Assembly (NCBI GenBank): GCA_963660915.1
Contig: CAVLAO010000013.1
Coordinates: forward strand, 1 to 31,169
DNA from: UMGS1766 sp963660915
GTDB lineage: Bacteria; Bacillota; Clostridia; Oscillospirales; Oscillospiraceae
DNA length: 31,169 nucleotides
Reading direction: 5' to 3'
The notes under the pieces: model-generated
What the model was told of the DNA's origin: nothing
The model's database searches: none
What the model saw: the letters and a program-made list of their open reading frames with translations, nothing else
In this document: piece after piece, positions 14,817 to 22,663 of the stretch
Layout: every line of letters begins with the position of its first letter
Numbering within the stretch: position 1 is the stretch's first letter
Made by a program: the position numbers and the translations under genes

Positions 14817-17198
14817 TTAATGAACTGCTTCCGGTTTATCCGATTTGTCCAGATACATTAAGCGATCAGCTTCTCGAATGGCTTCGGAAATGGGATGAAT
14901 ATTGCACACACCGCCGATGCTGATGGAAAGTTGAATATCGGAGCAGTCTGTCAGTTCGATTGCATTAACCGCTGCCTTAATCTGTTCTTTCTTTTTGTCC
15001 AACATCTCCTGTGAAATCTGGGGAAAAAGCAGGACAAACTCATCTCCGCCGTAGCGGATCAAAACATCTGAGCCGCGCACACAGCTGCGGACGGTGGAGG
15101 CAACACTCAGAAGTGCGTTGTCTCCGGTTGGATGGCCATGAGTGTCGTTGATCTGCTTGAAGTTATCCACATCCATCACCATAACGCCCTCCATACCTTC
15201 CAGATGGGTGCGATAGGCCTCGAAATAGCGGCGGGAATATACTCCGGTCAGTGGATCAAGAAACAGTTCCCGTGCCTCGCCTCGACTGCGATCCAGCAAA
15301 AAGCGAGTGCCATTTGCGTCAATCCAACGGCCTTCATTCAGCTTGGATACTAATTCCATGACACAGGAGGCACCGTTGATGCAGACATAGCGGGAAATCA
15401 CGTAGTACATGTCCGTTCCGGTAAATTCTAACTTGTTTAATTGCGTGCGCTCGGCATAGGCGCGGTTGGAGATGCAATTGGCGCAGCTGCCGTCTTCCCG
15501 CCAGAAGGCGTGGCAGTGTTCTTCCGTTCGGCGTAAAATTCCGTCGTCGCTCAGTTCCAACACGGTGTAAGTTAAAGGGTCTACCAGCCGCACAACGTCG
15601 AAAATCTCCTGCATTTGCCGGATATAAGCGGCAGTGGTTGAGATGGATGGAGCGGTATGTACAGTAAACTTACAGGCAGAGCATTCCGCATGCTGCTGTT
15701 TTTGCGTATCCGTCAGCTGTCCTACAGCGCCGATATAATGATCTGTTTTTGTAGCAGACCAGAGGGTACGTACCCGCAGATCAAACCAATGAAAATCCCG
15801 ACCGACGGGCATTAACATGCTGATGCAAAATTCGTTGTTTTCCGGCGTTGTGGCTTGCATAGCGGTGCGCAGCCGCTGAAGATCTTCCTTTGTGATGGAA
15901 GAGGAGATGTTCTCGGAGGAACAATCCAATTTGGACTGACGGGAACAGGGAGGAGCGTCCCAGTTTGTCACCGTAGCGATATTGGCCAGGGCATCATAAT
16001 CGAAGGAAATTCCTCCGGAGCAGGAAGCAAAAAAATTCGCTTTTTCAAATGTGTTATCCAGTAAACGCTGGTTTCGGTCGTTTTTTATAATCTTATTGTT
16101 TTGCAGCACATCGGCGGACAGTCGCTGTGTGCCGCGATAAAAATTCTGCCCCACGGCAGTTACCGCTAATTCGGTTCGAAGCTGAGCTTCGATATCCCGC
16201 AGACATTCCAGAAGCAGCGGATTAAAGGCACCGCACTCGCCGTTTAAGATCATGTCGATGGCTGTGTCGTGGTCGTAGGCCTTTTTGTAGCACCGCTCAC
16301 TGGTCAGGGCATCGTATACGTCGGCCAGAGCCACTACCTGCGCAGAAAGGGGAATCTCCTCACCCAACAGGCGGTCGGGGTAACCGTGACCGTCCCAGCG
16401 CTCGTGATGCCAACGGCAGATTTCGAGGGCAGTTTGCACCAACGGTTCATTTTGGTAGACATTCAGCGCCTCCAGCATGGCAGCACCTGCAGTGGTGTGA
16501 GTTTTCATAATGGAGAACTCTTCCGGAGTGAGTGGACCGGGTTTGTTTAAAATTGCCTTTGGAATACTGATTTTTCCAATGTCGTGTAAGGCGGAAGCGG
16601 TGGCAATTTGGCGGATTACGGTTTCCGGAAGATCGTAGGCATCGGTGCGTTTTTTAATTGCACGCAGCAGCAGCTCTGTGGCAGTGCGAATGTGAATTAC
16701 ATGCTGGCCGCTTTCACTGTTGCGGAACTCGACAATGTGGCTGAGAATGGCAATCATGATATTGCTGTTTTTCTCGTTGTTGTAAATTTGCTGCGACACA
16801 ATATCTGTCAGCCGCTTCTGTTTTGCAAACAAATTCAGCGTATTTTGCACACGTCTGCGGACGATATAGGTGTCAAAAGGGCGGCGAATGTAGTCAGTCA
16901 CGCCTAAATTGTAGCATCGCTCCATGCTGGAGCGATCTTCTGTAGCGGTAATCATGACAACCGGAATCTCATCAATCCAATGAAATTCGTTCATGCACGC
17001 CAAAACCGAAAAACCATCTATTTTAGGCATGGTAATGTCCAGCAGCACGAGATCAAGATTCAAATTTTCCTGAAGAATCTGAATGGCCTGTGCCCCGTCT
17101 TCTGCTTCCATGTAATCATATTCATTGCCCAGTATATCCATCAGCATGGCGCGGTTTACTTCAGAATCATCAACAATAAGGATTTTTTGTCTATTCAT
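14817..17198 (-). CDS. REC / HD-GYP / Cys-rich PAS-like / GGDEF c-di-GMP signalling protein
   Basis: A 793-residue soluble response regulator. REC domain 1-125 has phospho-acceptor Asp54 in LLDITMPK, but Arg106 replaces the usual Lys before Pro (YIRRPF). The HD-GYP domain (145-345) has HD at 205-206 and HGYP at 271-274, expected to hydrolyse c-di-GMP. A middle region (about 385-640) has two PAS-like segments, one with the cysteine-rich motif HCHAFWREDGSCANCISNRA. The GGDEF domain (645-785) has an intact GGDEF at 717-721 and the inhibitory I-site RGSD at 708-711, exactly five residues upstream, so it is predicted to make c-di-GMP under product control. One protein thus joins synthesis and breakdown. 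The Cys-rich segment could sense redox or bind metal, which is inference. No good ribosome binding site is adjacent to the ATG at 17198. Confidence 0.9.
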   Translation of the reverse strand: MNRQKILIVDDSEVNRAMLMDILGNEYDYMEAEDGAQAIQILQENLNLDLVLLDITMPKIDGFSVLACMNEFHWIDEIPVVMITATEDRSSMERCYNLGVTDYIRRPFDTYIVRRRVQNTLNLFAKQKRLTDIVSQQIYNNEKNSNIMIAILSHIVEFRNSESGQHVIHIRTATELLLRAIKKRTDAYDLPETVIRQIATASALHDIGKISIPKAILNKPGPLTPEEFSIMKTHTTAGAAMLEALNVYQNEPLVQTALEICRWHHERWDGHGYPDRLLGEEIPLSAQVVALADVYDALTSERCYKKAYDHDTAIDMILNGECGAFNPLLLECLRDIEAQLRTELAVTAVGQNFYRGTQRLSADVLQNNKIIKNDRNQRLLDNTFEKANFFASCSGGISFDYDALANIATVTNWDAPPCSRQSKLDCSSENISSSITKEDLQRLRTAMQATTPENNEFCISMLMPVGRDFHWFDLRVRTLWSATKTDHYIGAVGQLTDTQKQQHAECSACKFTVHTAPSISTTAAYIRQMQEIFDVVRLVDPLTYTVLELSDDGILRRTEEHCHAFWREDGSCANCISNRAYAERTQLNKLEFTGTDMYYVISRYVCINGASCVMELVSKLNEGRWIDANGTRFLLDRSRGEARELFLDPLTGVYSRRYFEAYRTHLEGMEGVMVMDVDNFKQINDTHGHPTGDNALLSVASTVRSCVRGSDVLIRYGGDEFVLLFPQISQEMLDKKKEQIKAAVNAIELTDCSDIQLSISIGGVCNIHPISEAIREADRLMYLDKSDKPEAVH

Positions 17199-17432
17199 AG
17201 CATAGCAGTACGTTCCGATCCCCGGAGAAGAACGCCTTCCTCCTTATGACGGTTAAAACTTAGATACGGAAATTATATAATGAATTAAAATAAAAAGGAA
17301 GAGAAAAGAAAAAATTATTTAACAATAAGGGGAAGGGGAGACAAAATTTCTTTATGCTTAATGTTTACTATTTCGCTTTTAAGTGGTAAAATGCTGAAAG
17401 ATAAGATCTGAACGAAAAAGGAGAGTGATGAA
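17199..17432. other. Divergent intergenic region between the c-di-GMP genes and the YerC-type gene
   Basis: 234 bases, AT-rich in the centre. On the minus strand it holds TATAAT (17277-17272) with only a poor -35 (TTCCTT), then a strong AAGGAGGAAGG motif (about 17246-17236) lying some 36 bases before the c-di-GMP gene start. On the plus strand it holds the YerC promoter. No other gene is visible. Confidence 0.55.
17364..17392 (+). promoter_or_regulatory. Promoter of the YerC-type regulator gene
   Basis: TTTACT (17364-17369), a 17-bp spacer and TAAAAT (17387-17392), about 40 bases before the start codon. Four and five of six positions match consensus, respectively. Confidence 0.6.
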
Positions 17433-17732
17433 ATGCCGCGTCCGACCAAACGGGAACGATCCAGTGCGATGTATGAAACCATCCTGAAACTGCAATCTGT
17501 GGATGAGTGTATTCATTTTTTTGAGGATCTCTGTGCGGCAACCGAACTGAGCGCAATGGAGCAGCGCTTTGATGTTGCCTCTCTTTTGTTAGAAGGTAAG
17601 GTTTATACAGACATCATGGAATCGACTAAGGCAAGCAGTGCGACGGTCAGCCGCGTAAATCGTATGCTGAATTATGGTACGGGCTGTCTGGGTGAGGTCA
17701 TTTCCAGAGATGCAGAGGAAAAAGCTGATTGA
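17433..17732 (+). CDS. YerC/YecD family TrpR-like transcriptional regulator
   Basis: A 99-residue protein of the TrpR-fold YerC/YecD family. Visible features are the N-terminal helix SAMYETILKLQSVDECIHFFEDL and the helix-turn-helix region: LSAMEQRFDVASLLLEG, KVYTDIMESTKASSATVSRV, then NRMLNYG. It probably binds DNA as a dimer. Tryptophan is not known to be its ligand, and its targets are unknown. AAGGAG (17418-17423) precedes the ATG at 17433 by nine bases. It is monocistronic, divergent from the c-di-GMP genes and convergent with the M24 peptidase. Confidence 0.88.
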   Translation: MPRPTKRERSSAMYETILKLQSVDECIHFFEDLCAATELSAMEQRFDVASLLLEGKVYTDIMESTKASSATVSRVNRMLNYGTGCLGEVISRDAEEKAD

Positions 17733-17739
17733 TTGAAAA

Positions 17740-17783
17740 GGGAGCTGAAAAAGAACCCAGTGTTCTTTTTCAGCTCCCCTTTG
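17740..17783. terminator. Bidirectional terminator between the YerC-type gene and the M24 peptidase gene
   Basis: GGGAGCTGAAAAAGAAC (17740-17756) and GTTCTTTTTCAGCTCCC (17762-17778) form a perfect 17-bp stem with a 5-nt loop. It is followed by CTTTG on the plus strand and CTTTTC on the minus strand. It serves two converging genes. Confidence 0.85.
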
Positions 17784-18851
17784 TTATAACTTTATTAGCT
17801 CTTTGGGTGAGTGCGTGATGTCGATACAGCCGTCTGCGGTGAGCAGGATGACGTCCTCAATTCGGACGCCAAACTTGCCGGGCAGATAGATTCCGGGTTC
17901 TGCGGACACAGTACAATGCAAAGGCATTGGTTTTTTGTTCGCGGAGCGAGCACCGGGATTTTCATGAATTTCAATGCCGAGAGAATGACCAAATCCGTGG
18001 CCGAAATAATCGCCATAACCGGCAGAGCGGATAACGTCGTGAGCGGCGTTATGAATATCGCAACCGGGTACACCGGCTCTGGCAACAGAAATGCCGGCTA
18101 ATTGAGCCGCTAATACAGTGTGGTAGACTCTGTCCATTTCTTCCGTCGGCTCACCGACACAGACCGTGCGGGTCATATCGGAGCAATAACCATCGTAGAC
18201 ACAGCCGAAGTCCATCGTAACAAAATCGCCTTTGCAGATCTGCCGCTCTGTGGGAATTGCGTGGGGCATGCTCCCGTTTTCGCCGGAAGCAACGATAGGA
18301 TCAAATGAATTTCGCTGCGCGCCGAAGGACATCATGAGGTAAGTGAGTTTTGCGGCGATTTCCACTTCTTTCACACCGGGATGGATATCATTGAGAATTT
18401 CTGAAAAGGCACGGTCTGTGATGGCTTGTGCCTGTTTCATCCGTGCAAGCTCTTCTTCGTCCTTGCTGGCACGAAGTTGGTTCAAAATGGCTTGAGCGGG
18501 CACAAGAGTGACGCCGGAAGGCATGGCCAGTCGTACGCTGTTGAATTCGGCAACTGTCATTGCACCTTCTTCAAAACCAATACGCGTTAAATGATCCGAT
18601 TGAATGTGTTCACGCGTAAACTCCAAATGCCCTTTTCCGTTGCCAACCAGCGACAGGGAAATTCCATCTAATTTTTGCGCTGCTTCGATGTAACGGCTAT
18701 CGGTCGAGTAATAGGTCTTCTTTTGCGTGATCAGTACATATCCTTCTCCATGGAAGCCAACCGCATAGAATTCTCCGGGGGCACTGGTAATCAAAATAGC
18801 ATCCAGTTGGTTTTCTTCCAACTTTGCAGCAATTTGTTTTAAATGATTCAT
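17784..18851 (-). CDS. M24B family Xaa-Pro peptidase (aminopeptidase P-like)
   Basis: A 355-residue cytoplasmic metallopeptidase of the pita-bread fold, predicted to remove an N-terminal residue before proline or to split X-Pro dipeptides. Residues 1-125 are the creatinase-type N-terminal domain (ILITSAPGEFYAVGF, YSTDSRYIEAA). The catalytic domain has all five dinuclear-metal ligands: Asp214 and Asp225 (MDFGCVYDGYCSDMTRT), His289 (GHGFGHSLGIEIHE), Glu318 (SAEPGIY) and Glu332 (VRIEDV). Length is normal for the short bacterial PepQ/YqhT-like group. The ATG at 18851 is preceded by GAGAGG. It lies 19 bases after the YqeG gene, probably in the same transcript. Confidence 0.9.
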   Translation of the reverse strand: MNHLKQIAAKLEENQLDAILITSAPGEFYAVGFHGEGYVLITQKKTYYSTDSRYIEAAQKLDGISLSLVGNGKGHLEFTREHIQSDHLTRIGFEEGAMTVAEFNSVRLAMPSGVTLVPAQAILNQLRASKDEEELARMKQAQAITDRAFSEILNDIHPGVKEVEIAAKLTYLMMSFGAQRNSFDPIVASGENGSMPHAIPTERQICKGDFVTMDFGCVYDGYCSDMTRTVCVGEPTEEMDRVYHTVLAAQLAGISVARAGVPGCDIHNAAHDVIRSAGYGDYFGHGFGHSLGIEIHENPGARSANKKPMPLHCTVSAEPGIYLPGKFGVRIEDVILLTADGCIDITHSPKELIKL

Positions 18852-18870
18852 ATAAAATCGCCTCTCTCAA

Positions 18871-19380
18871 TCATTTTTTCCATTCACGTTTGTCCGGACT
18901 GCACATTCGGAAAGGTGTTTCGATTCCATAACGAAAGGCCCGAAAGGCATTGTCAATGGCAAGAGGATGAACAAGAATGGTATGAATATCGGATCGGTTT
19001 CCACCGAGAATATCGGTAAAAATCTGGTCGCCGATGATGGCTGTTTCTGCAGCACTTACTCCGTTTATTTCCAATGCTTTTGCGAAACCGGGCTTTTTGG
19101 GTTTGCCGGCATGTTTTAAATAGGGAATATCCATTGCATGGCAAAACTCATCTGCTCTGGTTGCTTTGCGACTGTTGGAGAGTACAAAGAGGGTGATGCC
19201 ATGGGACTTTACCTGCGCTGCCCATGCCAGCAGTTGGGCAGAGGGCTGCCGTTCTGAATAGCGGGCTAAGGTATTGTCCAGGTCAGCAAGTAAGAGACGA
19301 ATTCCTCTCTGCTGCAGACGAGCCAGGTCTAGCGTATAAATGCTTCGGCAAAGTTGATTTGGTACAAGTGAAAAGGGCAT
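18871..19380 (-). CDS. yqeG: YqeG family HAD-IIIA phosphatase
   Basis: A 169-residue HAD-superfamily phosphatase of the YqeG family. The nucleophile motif DLDNT (Asp33-Thr37, after LLLA) is present. It is followed by motif II in FVLSNS, the lysine in HAGKPKKPGF and the acidic motif GDQIFTDILGGNR. The family's natural substrate is not settled. In Bacillus, yqeG neighbours other genes represented elsewhere in this window (yhbY/yqeI, nadD, yqeK, rsfS); here it is split off by leuS and rpsU. GGAGGAG precedes the ATG at 19380 with good spacing. Confidence 0.9.
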   Translation of the reverse strand: MPFSLVPNQLCRSIYTLDLARLQQRGIRLLLADLDNTLARYSERQPSAQLLAWAAQVKSHGITLFVLSNSRKATRADEFCHAMDIPYLKHAGKPKKPGFAKALEINGVSAAETAIIGDQIFTDILGGNRSDIHTILVHPLAIDNAFRAFRYGIETPFRMCSPDKREWKK

Positions 19381-19409
19381 TCTGTCTCCTCCGGTTACAG
19401 GATGATTCT

Positions 19410-19438
19410 ATTATATCGTATATTATATTGGAGGACAA
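19410..19438 (-). promoter_or_regulatory. Promoter of the yqeG-peptidase unit
   Basis: On the minus strand, TTGTCC (19438-19433), a 17-bp spacer and TATAAT (19415-19410) lie about 30 bases before the YqeG start codon and after the rpsU terminator. Confidence 0.65.
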
Positions 19439-19460
19439 GGCATGTGTCCGAATATGATAA

Positions 19461-19490
19461 CAGGCCCCCTGTGTAACCACAGGGGGCCTG
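19461..19490 (-). terminator. Hairpin terminator of rpsU
   Basis: CAGGCCCCCTGTG (19461-19473) and CACAGGGGGCCTG (19478-19490) form a perfect 13-bp GC-rich stem with a 4-nt loop, directly after the rpsU stop on the minus strand. The following TTATCATATT is only partly T-rich. Confidence 0.75.
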
Positions 19491-19501
19491 CAACAGAATC
19501 A

Positions 19502-19684
19502 TCAATAGAACTTTTTACGGTTCTTACGGGCAGCCTCAGACTTCTTACGACGTTTGACACTGGGGCTCTCGTAATGCTCACGGCGACGCACCTCGGCCAA
19601 AACACCGGACTTGGCGCAGCTGCGCTTGAAGCGCTTCAGGGCGCTATCCAGAGATTCATTTTCTCTTACGCGGACTTCAGACAT
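19502..19684 (-). CDS. rpsU: 30S ribosomal protein S21
   Basis: A 60-residue basic protein with the complete S21 pattern: MSEVRVRENESLDSALKRFK, followed by a basic C-terminal half (RRREHYESPSVKRRKKSEAA). It binds the small ribosomal subunit near the anti-Shine-Dalgarno region and assists initiation. The ribosome binding site GGAGGGAGGGAAA is strong. The leader contains TGCCC/GGGCA able to pair, but no known autoregulatory site was recognised. It has its own promoter and terminator. Confidence 0.97.
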   Translation of the reverse strand: MSEVRVRENESLDSALKRFKRSCAKSGVLAEVRRREHYESPSVKRRKKSEAARKNRKKFY

Positions 19685-19765
19685 CTAATTTCCCTCCCTC
19701 CGAAATGCCCAGGGAGATATATAACAACAGGGCACGAACAGCCAAAATATTAGCCTTACTACGAT

Positions 19766-19794
19766 ATTTTACGCTGGTGAAGGCAATCTGTCAA
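19766..19794 (-). promoter_or_regulatory. Strong promoter of rpsU
   Basis: Minus strand TTGACA (19794-19789), a 17-bp spacer and TAAAAT (19771-19766), matching consensus at eleven of twelve positions. The 5' leader would be about 75 nt. Confidence 0.82.
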
Positions 19795-19831
19795 GACTAA
19801 GTTTTGGTTCTCAGAAAAAATTTAAAAAAGA

Positions 19832-22270
19832 TTATGCCTTCGGCTTGAGGATCAGATTGATCAGGCGGTTTTTGACCAGGATCACCTTTACAATTTCCAT
19901 ACCGTCAGTATACTTAGACAGTTTGCTGTCGGCAAATACGGCGGCCACAGCAGTGTCTTGGTCGCAGTCGTTGGGAACTTCCACGTTGCCGCGCATCTTT
20001 CCGCCAATCTGGACCGCAAGATTTACTTTGGCGGCCACAGTCTTGCTCTCGTCATACTCTGGCCATTTCTGCTGGCAAACCATGCCATCGCATCCCAGAT
20101 TGCTCCACATTTCCTCGCAGATATGGGGAGCTACAGGGGACAACATCAATACAAGCGCTTTCAAATCGCCCTTTGTCAGACCGTTGGTGTAAAAACTGTT
20201 GACCAGACTCATCAAAGTGGCGATGGCAGTGTTGAACTTCATTGCCTCAATATCATCATTGACTTTGCGGATGGCCTTGTGGATTTCAGCGACATTTGCC
20301 TCAGAGTATTCCAGACTGTCACTGGCCAGATCCTGCAGATTCCATACGCGATCGAGGAAACGCTTGCAGCCGGCAACTGCCTTGGGAGACCACGCGGCTG
20401 CCTTGGCAAAGTCACCGATGAACATGATATAGGTGCGCATGGTATCAGCACCGTATTCCTTTACGATGTCATTGGGATTCACCACGTTGCCGCGGGACTT
20501 TGACATCTTTTCGCCGCCTTCACCCAGAATCATGCCATGGCTGGTGCGTTTATGATACGGCTCTGCGTAAGGAACAACGCCAATGTCGTGGAGGAAGTTA
20601 TTCCAGAAACGACTGTACAGCAGGTGCAGAGTGGTGTGCTCCATGCCGCCGTTATACCAGTCTACCTGTCCCCAGTAGTCCAATGCTTCCTTGGAAGCAA
20701 GGGCCTCCGCGTTGTGAGGGTCCATGTAGCGCAGGAAGTACCAGGAAGAGCCGGCCCACTGAGGCATGGTATCGGTTTCGCGTTCGGCCTTGCCTCCGCA
20801 GCAGGGGCAGGTTGTTTCGACCCATTCCCGCATGGCAGACAGGGGAGACTCACCGTCATCGGTTGTTTCATAGCTTTCCACATCCGGTAAGACCAAAGGA
20901 AGCTGATCCTCGGGGAGCGGCACATAACCGCATTTGGAGCACTTTACGATGGGAATTGGTTCGCCCCAATAACGCTGGCGGGAGAAAACCCAGTCGCGGA
21001 GCTTGTAATTGACCTTTGCATGACCGATTTCCTTTTCCTCCAAGTAATCAATCATCGCCTTTTTGGCTTCTTCTACGGTCATCCCGGTCAGGAAACCGGA
21101 GTTTACCATCACGCCGGTAGCAACATCAGTGAAAGCCGCTTTCTGCACATCTACAGCTTCCCCATTTTCAGAGGCAACGACCTGAATGATGGGCAACTCA
21201 AATGCCTTGGCAAAATCCCAGTCACGGGTATCGTGAGCGGGAACAGCCATGATGGCACCGGTGCCATAGCTGGCAAGAACATAGTCAGAAATAAAGATGG
21301 GGATTTCTTTCCCGGTCAGCGGATTGATGGCGCTTACGCCTTCCAGTTTGACACCGGTTTTTTCTTTTACTAATTCGGTACGTTCAAAATCTGATTTGGC
21401 AGCCGATGCAGCAACATAGGCCTGAACGGCATCATAATTTGTCAGTTTGTCCGCCCATTTTGTGACATAAGCATGTTCCGGTGCAATAACCATATAGGTA
21501 GCGCCGAACAGTGTGTCGCAACGGGTGGTGTAAACAGTCAGCACATCTCCTTCGGTTGTGTTGAAATTCACCTCAGCACCGGTAGAACGGCCGATCCAGT
21601 TCTTCTGTTGGGTGGACACGCGGGGCAAAAAGTCCACTGTATCCAAGCCGTCAATCAGTTTTTGTGCATATTCTGTAATTTTTAACATCCACTGGCTTTT
21701 TTCTTTGCGGATAACAGGAGCGCCACAGCGTTCACAAACGCCGTTGACAACCTCCTCGTTTGCCAGCACGCACTTACAGGAGGTGCACCAGTTTACAGGC
21801 ATACTGGTCTTGTAGGCCAGACCTTTTTTGAACAGCTGCAGGAAAATCCACTGCGTCCACTTATAGTAGTCAGGCTCAGTGGTGTTAATCTCTCTGTCCC
21901 AATCGAAGGAGTAACCCAGCATTTCCAACTGTTTACGGAAGTTGTGAATGTTGTCGGCGGTTACTTTGGCAGGATGAATATGCATCTTGATGGCGTAATT
22001 TTCAGTGGGAAGACCAAAAGCGTCATAGCCGATGGGGAACAATACATTGAACCCATCCATGCGTTTTTTTCGGGCGATGACATCCATCGCGGTATAGGGA
22101 CGGGCATGACCTACATGCAGTCCCTGACCGGAGGGATAAGGGAATTCCACAAGACCATACCATTTCTTTCTGGTCGTGTCGCCGGTGACGGCGTGAAAAA
22201 CATTGTCTTCCTTCCAGCGCTGCTGCCATTTTTGCTCAATGGCGGAAAAATCATACTTCAATTTGATCAC
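19832..22270 (-). CDS. leuS: Leucyl-tRNA synthetase
   Basis: An 812-residue class I aminoacyl-tRNA synthetase charging tRNA-Leu. The ATP-binding HIGH motif is HVGH (52-55) within YPSGQGLHVGHARPYTAMD, and the second motif KMSKS is at 588-592. Zinc-ligand cysteines Cys162, Cys165, Cys179 and Cys182 are present, and the CP1 editing domain holds TGAIMAVPAHDTRDWDFA near 337-354. Length is normal for bacterial LeuRS. The start is GTG (22270) with AAGAAAG upstream; no better ATG lies close by. It is last in the long smc operon, and no T-box leader precedes it. No convincing terminator follows; the rpsU promoter begins within 40 bases. Confidence 0.97.
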   Translation of the reverse strand: MIKLKYDFSAIEQKWQQRWKEDNVFHAVTGDTTRKKWYGLVEFPYPSGQGLHVGHARPYTAMDVIARKKRMDGFNVLFPIGYDAFGLPTENYAIKMHIHPAKVTADNIHNFRKQLEMLGYSFDWDREINTTEPDYYKWTQWIFLQLFKKGLAYKTSMPVNWCTSCKCVLANEEVVNGVCERCGAPVIRKEKSQWMLKITEYAQKLIDGLDTVDFLPRVSTQQKNWIGRSTGAEVNFNTTEGDVLTVYTTRCDTLFGATYMVIAPEHAYVTKWADKLTNYDAVQAYVAASAAKSDFERTELVKEKTGVKLEGVSAINPLTGKEIPIFISDYVLASYGTGAIMAVPAHDTRDWDFAKAFELPIIQVVASENGEAVDVQKAAFTDVATGVMVNSGFLTGMTVEEAKKAMIDYLEEKEIGHAKVNYKLRDWVFSRQRYWGEPIPIVKCSKCGYVPLPEDQLPLVLPDVESYETTDDGESPLSAMREWVETTCPCCGGKAERETDTMPQWAGSSWYFLRYMDPHNAEALASKEALDYWGQVDWYNGGMEHTTLHLLYSRFWNNFLHDIGVVPYAEPYHKRTSHGMILGEGGEKMSKSRGNVVNPNDIVKEYGADTMRTYIMFIGDFAKAAAWSPKAVAGCKRFLDRVWNLQDLASDSLEYSEANVAEIHKAIRKVNDDIEAMKFNTAIATLMSLVNSFYTNGLTKGDLKALVLMLSPVAPHICEEMWSNLGCDGMVCQQKWPEYDESKTVAAKVNLAVQIGGKMRGNVEVPNDCDQDTAVAAVFADSKLSKYTDGMEIVKVILVKNRLINLILKPKA

Positions 22271-22300
22271 GCTTTCTTACAAATTAACTCAAAAGCGGAA

Positions 22301-22663
22301 TTATTCCGCTTCTATATACGGGGTAATATCTACCGGCTCTGCATCCGCCCAGAGGCGCTCCAGGTCGTAAAAGTCACGCTCTTCTTCCAGAAACACATGA
22401 ACAACAACATCGGAGAAGTCCAGCAAAACCCAACCGCCGTCGCGAAAACCTTCTTTGTGATGCAGTTCGCCGCCAACGGCTTCAACCTCCTCTTCGCAAA
22501 TGTCGCAAAGAGCTTTAATCTGAGTAGTTGAGCTGGCGGTGCAAAGCACAAAGTAGTCAGCCAGAGTGGTTAATTCTCCGGTGTGGAGTACCTGTAGGTT
22601 CTTTCCTTTTTTCTTATCCAGTGCCTTGACGGCAGCAGCCATAGTATCAATGGATTCAGCCAT
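22301..22663 (-). CDS. rsfS: Ribosome silencing factor RsfS
   Basis: A 120-residue protein of the RsfS/Iojap family, which binds ribosomal protein L14 and blocks joining of subunits when nutrients are short. Hallmarks are the central DYFVLCTASSTTQIKALCDICEEEV, GGWVLLDFSDVVVHVF and the EERDFYDLERLWADAE ending. AAGGAG lies eight bases before the ATG at 22663. The start overlaps the end of the NadD/YqeK gene by eight bases. Confidence 0.96.
   Translation of the reverse strand: MAESIDTMAAAVKALDKKKGKNLQVLHTGELTTLADYFVLCTASSTTQIKALCDICEEEVEAVGGELHHKEGFRDGGWVLLDFSDVVVHVFLEEERDFYDLERLWADAEPVDITPYIEAE

Noticed and set aside
17433..17732. True tryptophan repressor TrpR
   Set aside because: Sequence features fit the YerC/YecD branch of the TrpR fold, for which tryptophan binding is not established, and no trp genes are nearby.
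19613..19626. Copy of the GCGCAGCTGCGC palindrome seen at 1754-1765
   Set aside because: It lies inside the rpsU coding sequence at conserved residues, so the match is chance and not a dispersed repeat family.
22264..22300. T-box riboswitch before leuS
   Set aside because: Only 30 bases separate leuS from rsfS, far too short for a T-box leader.
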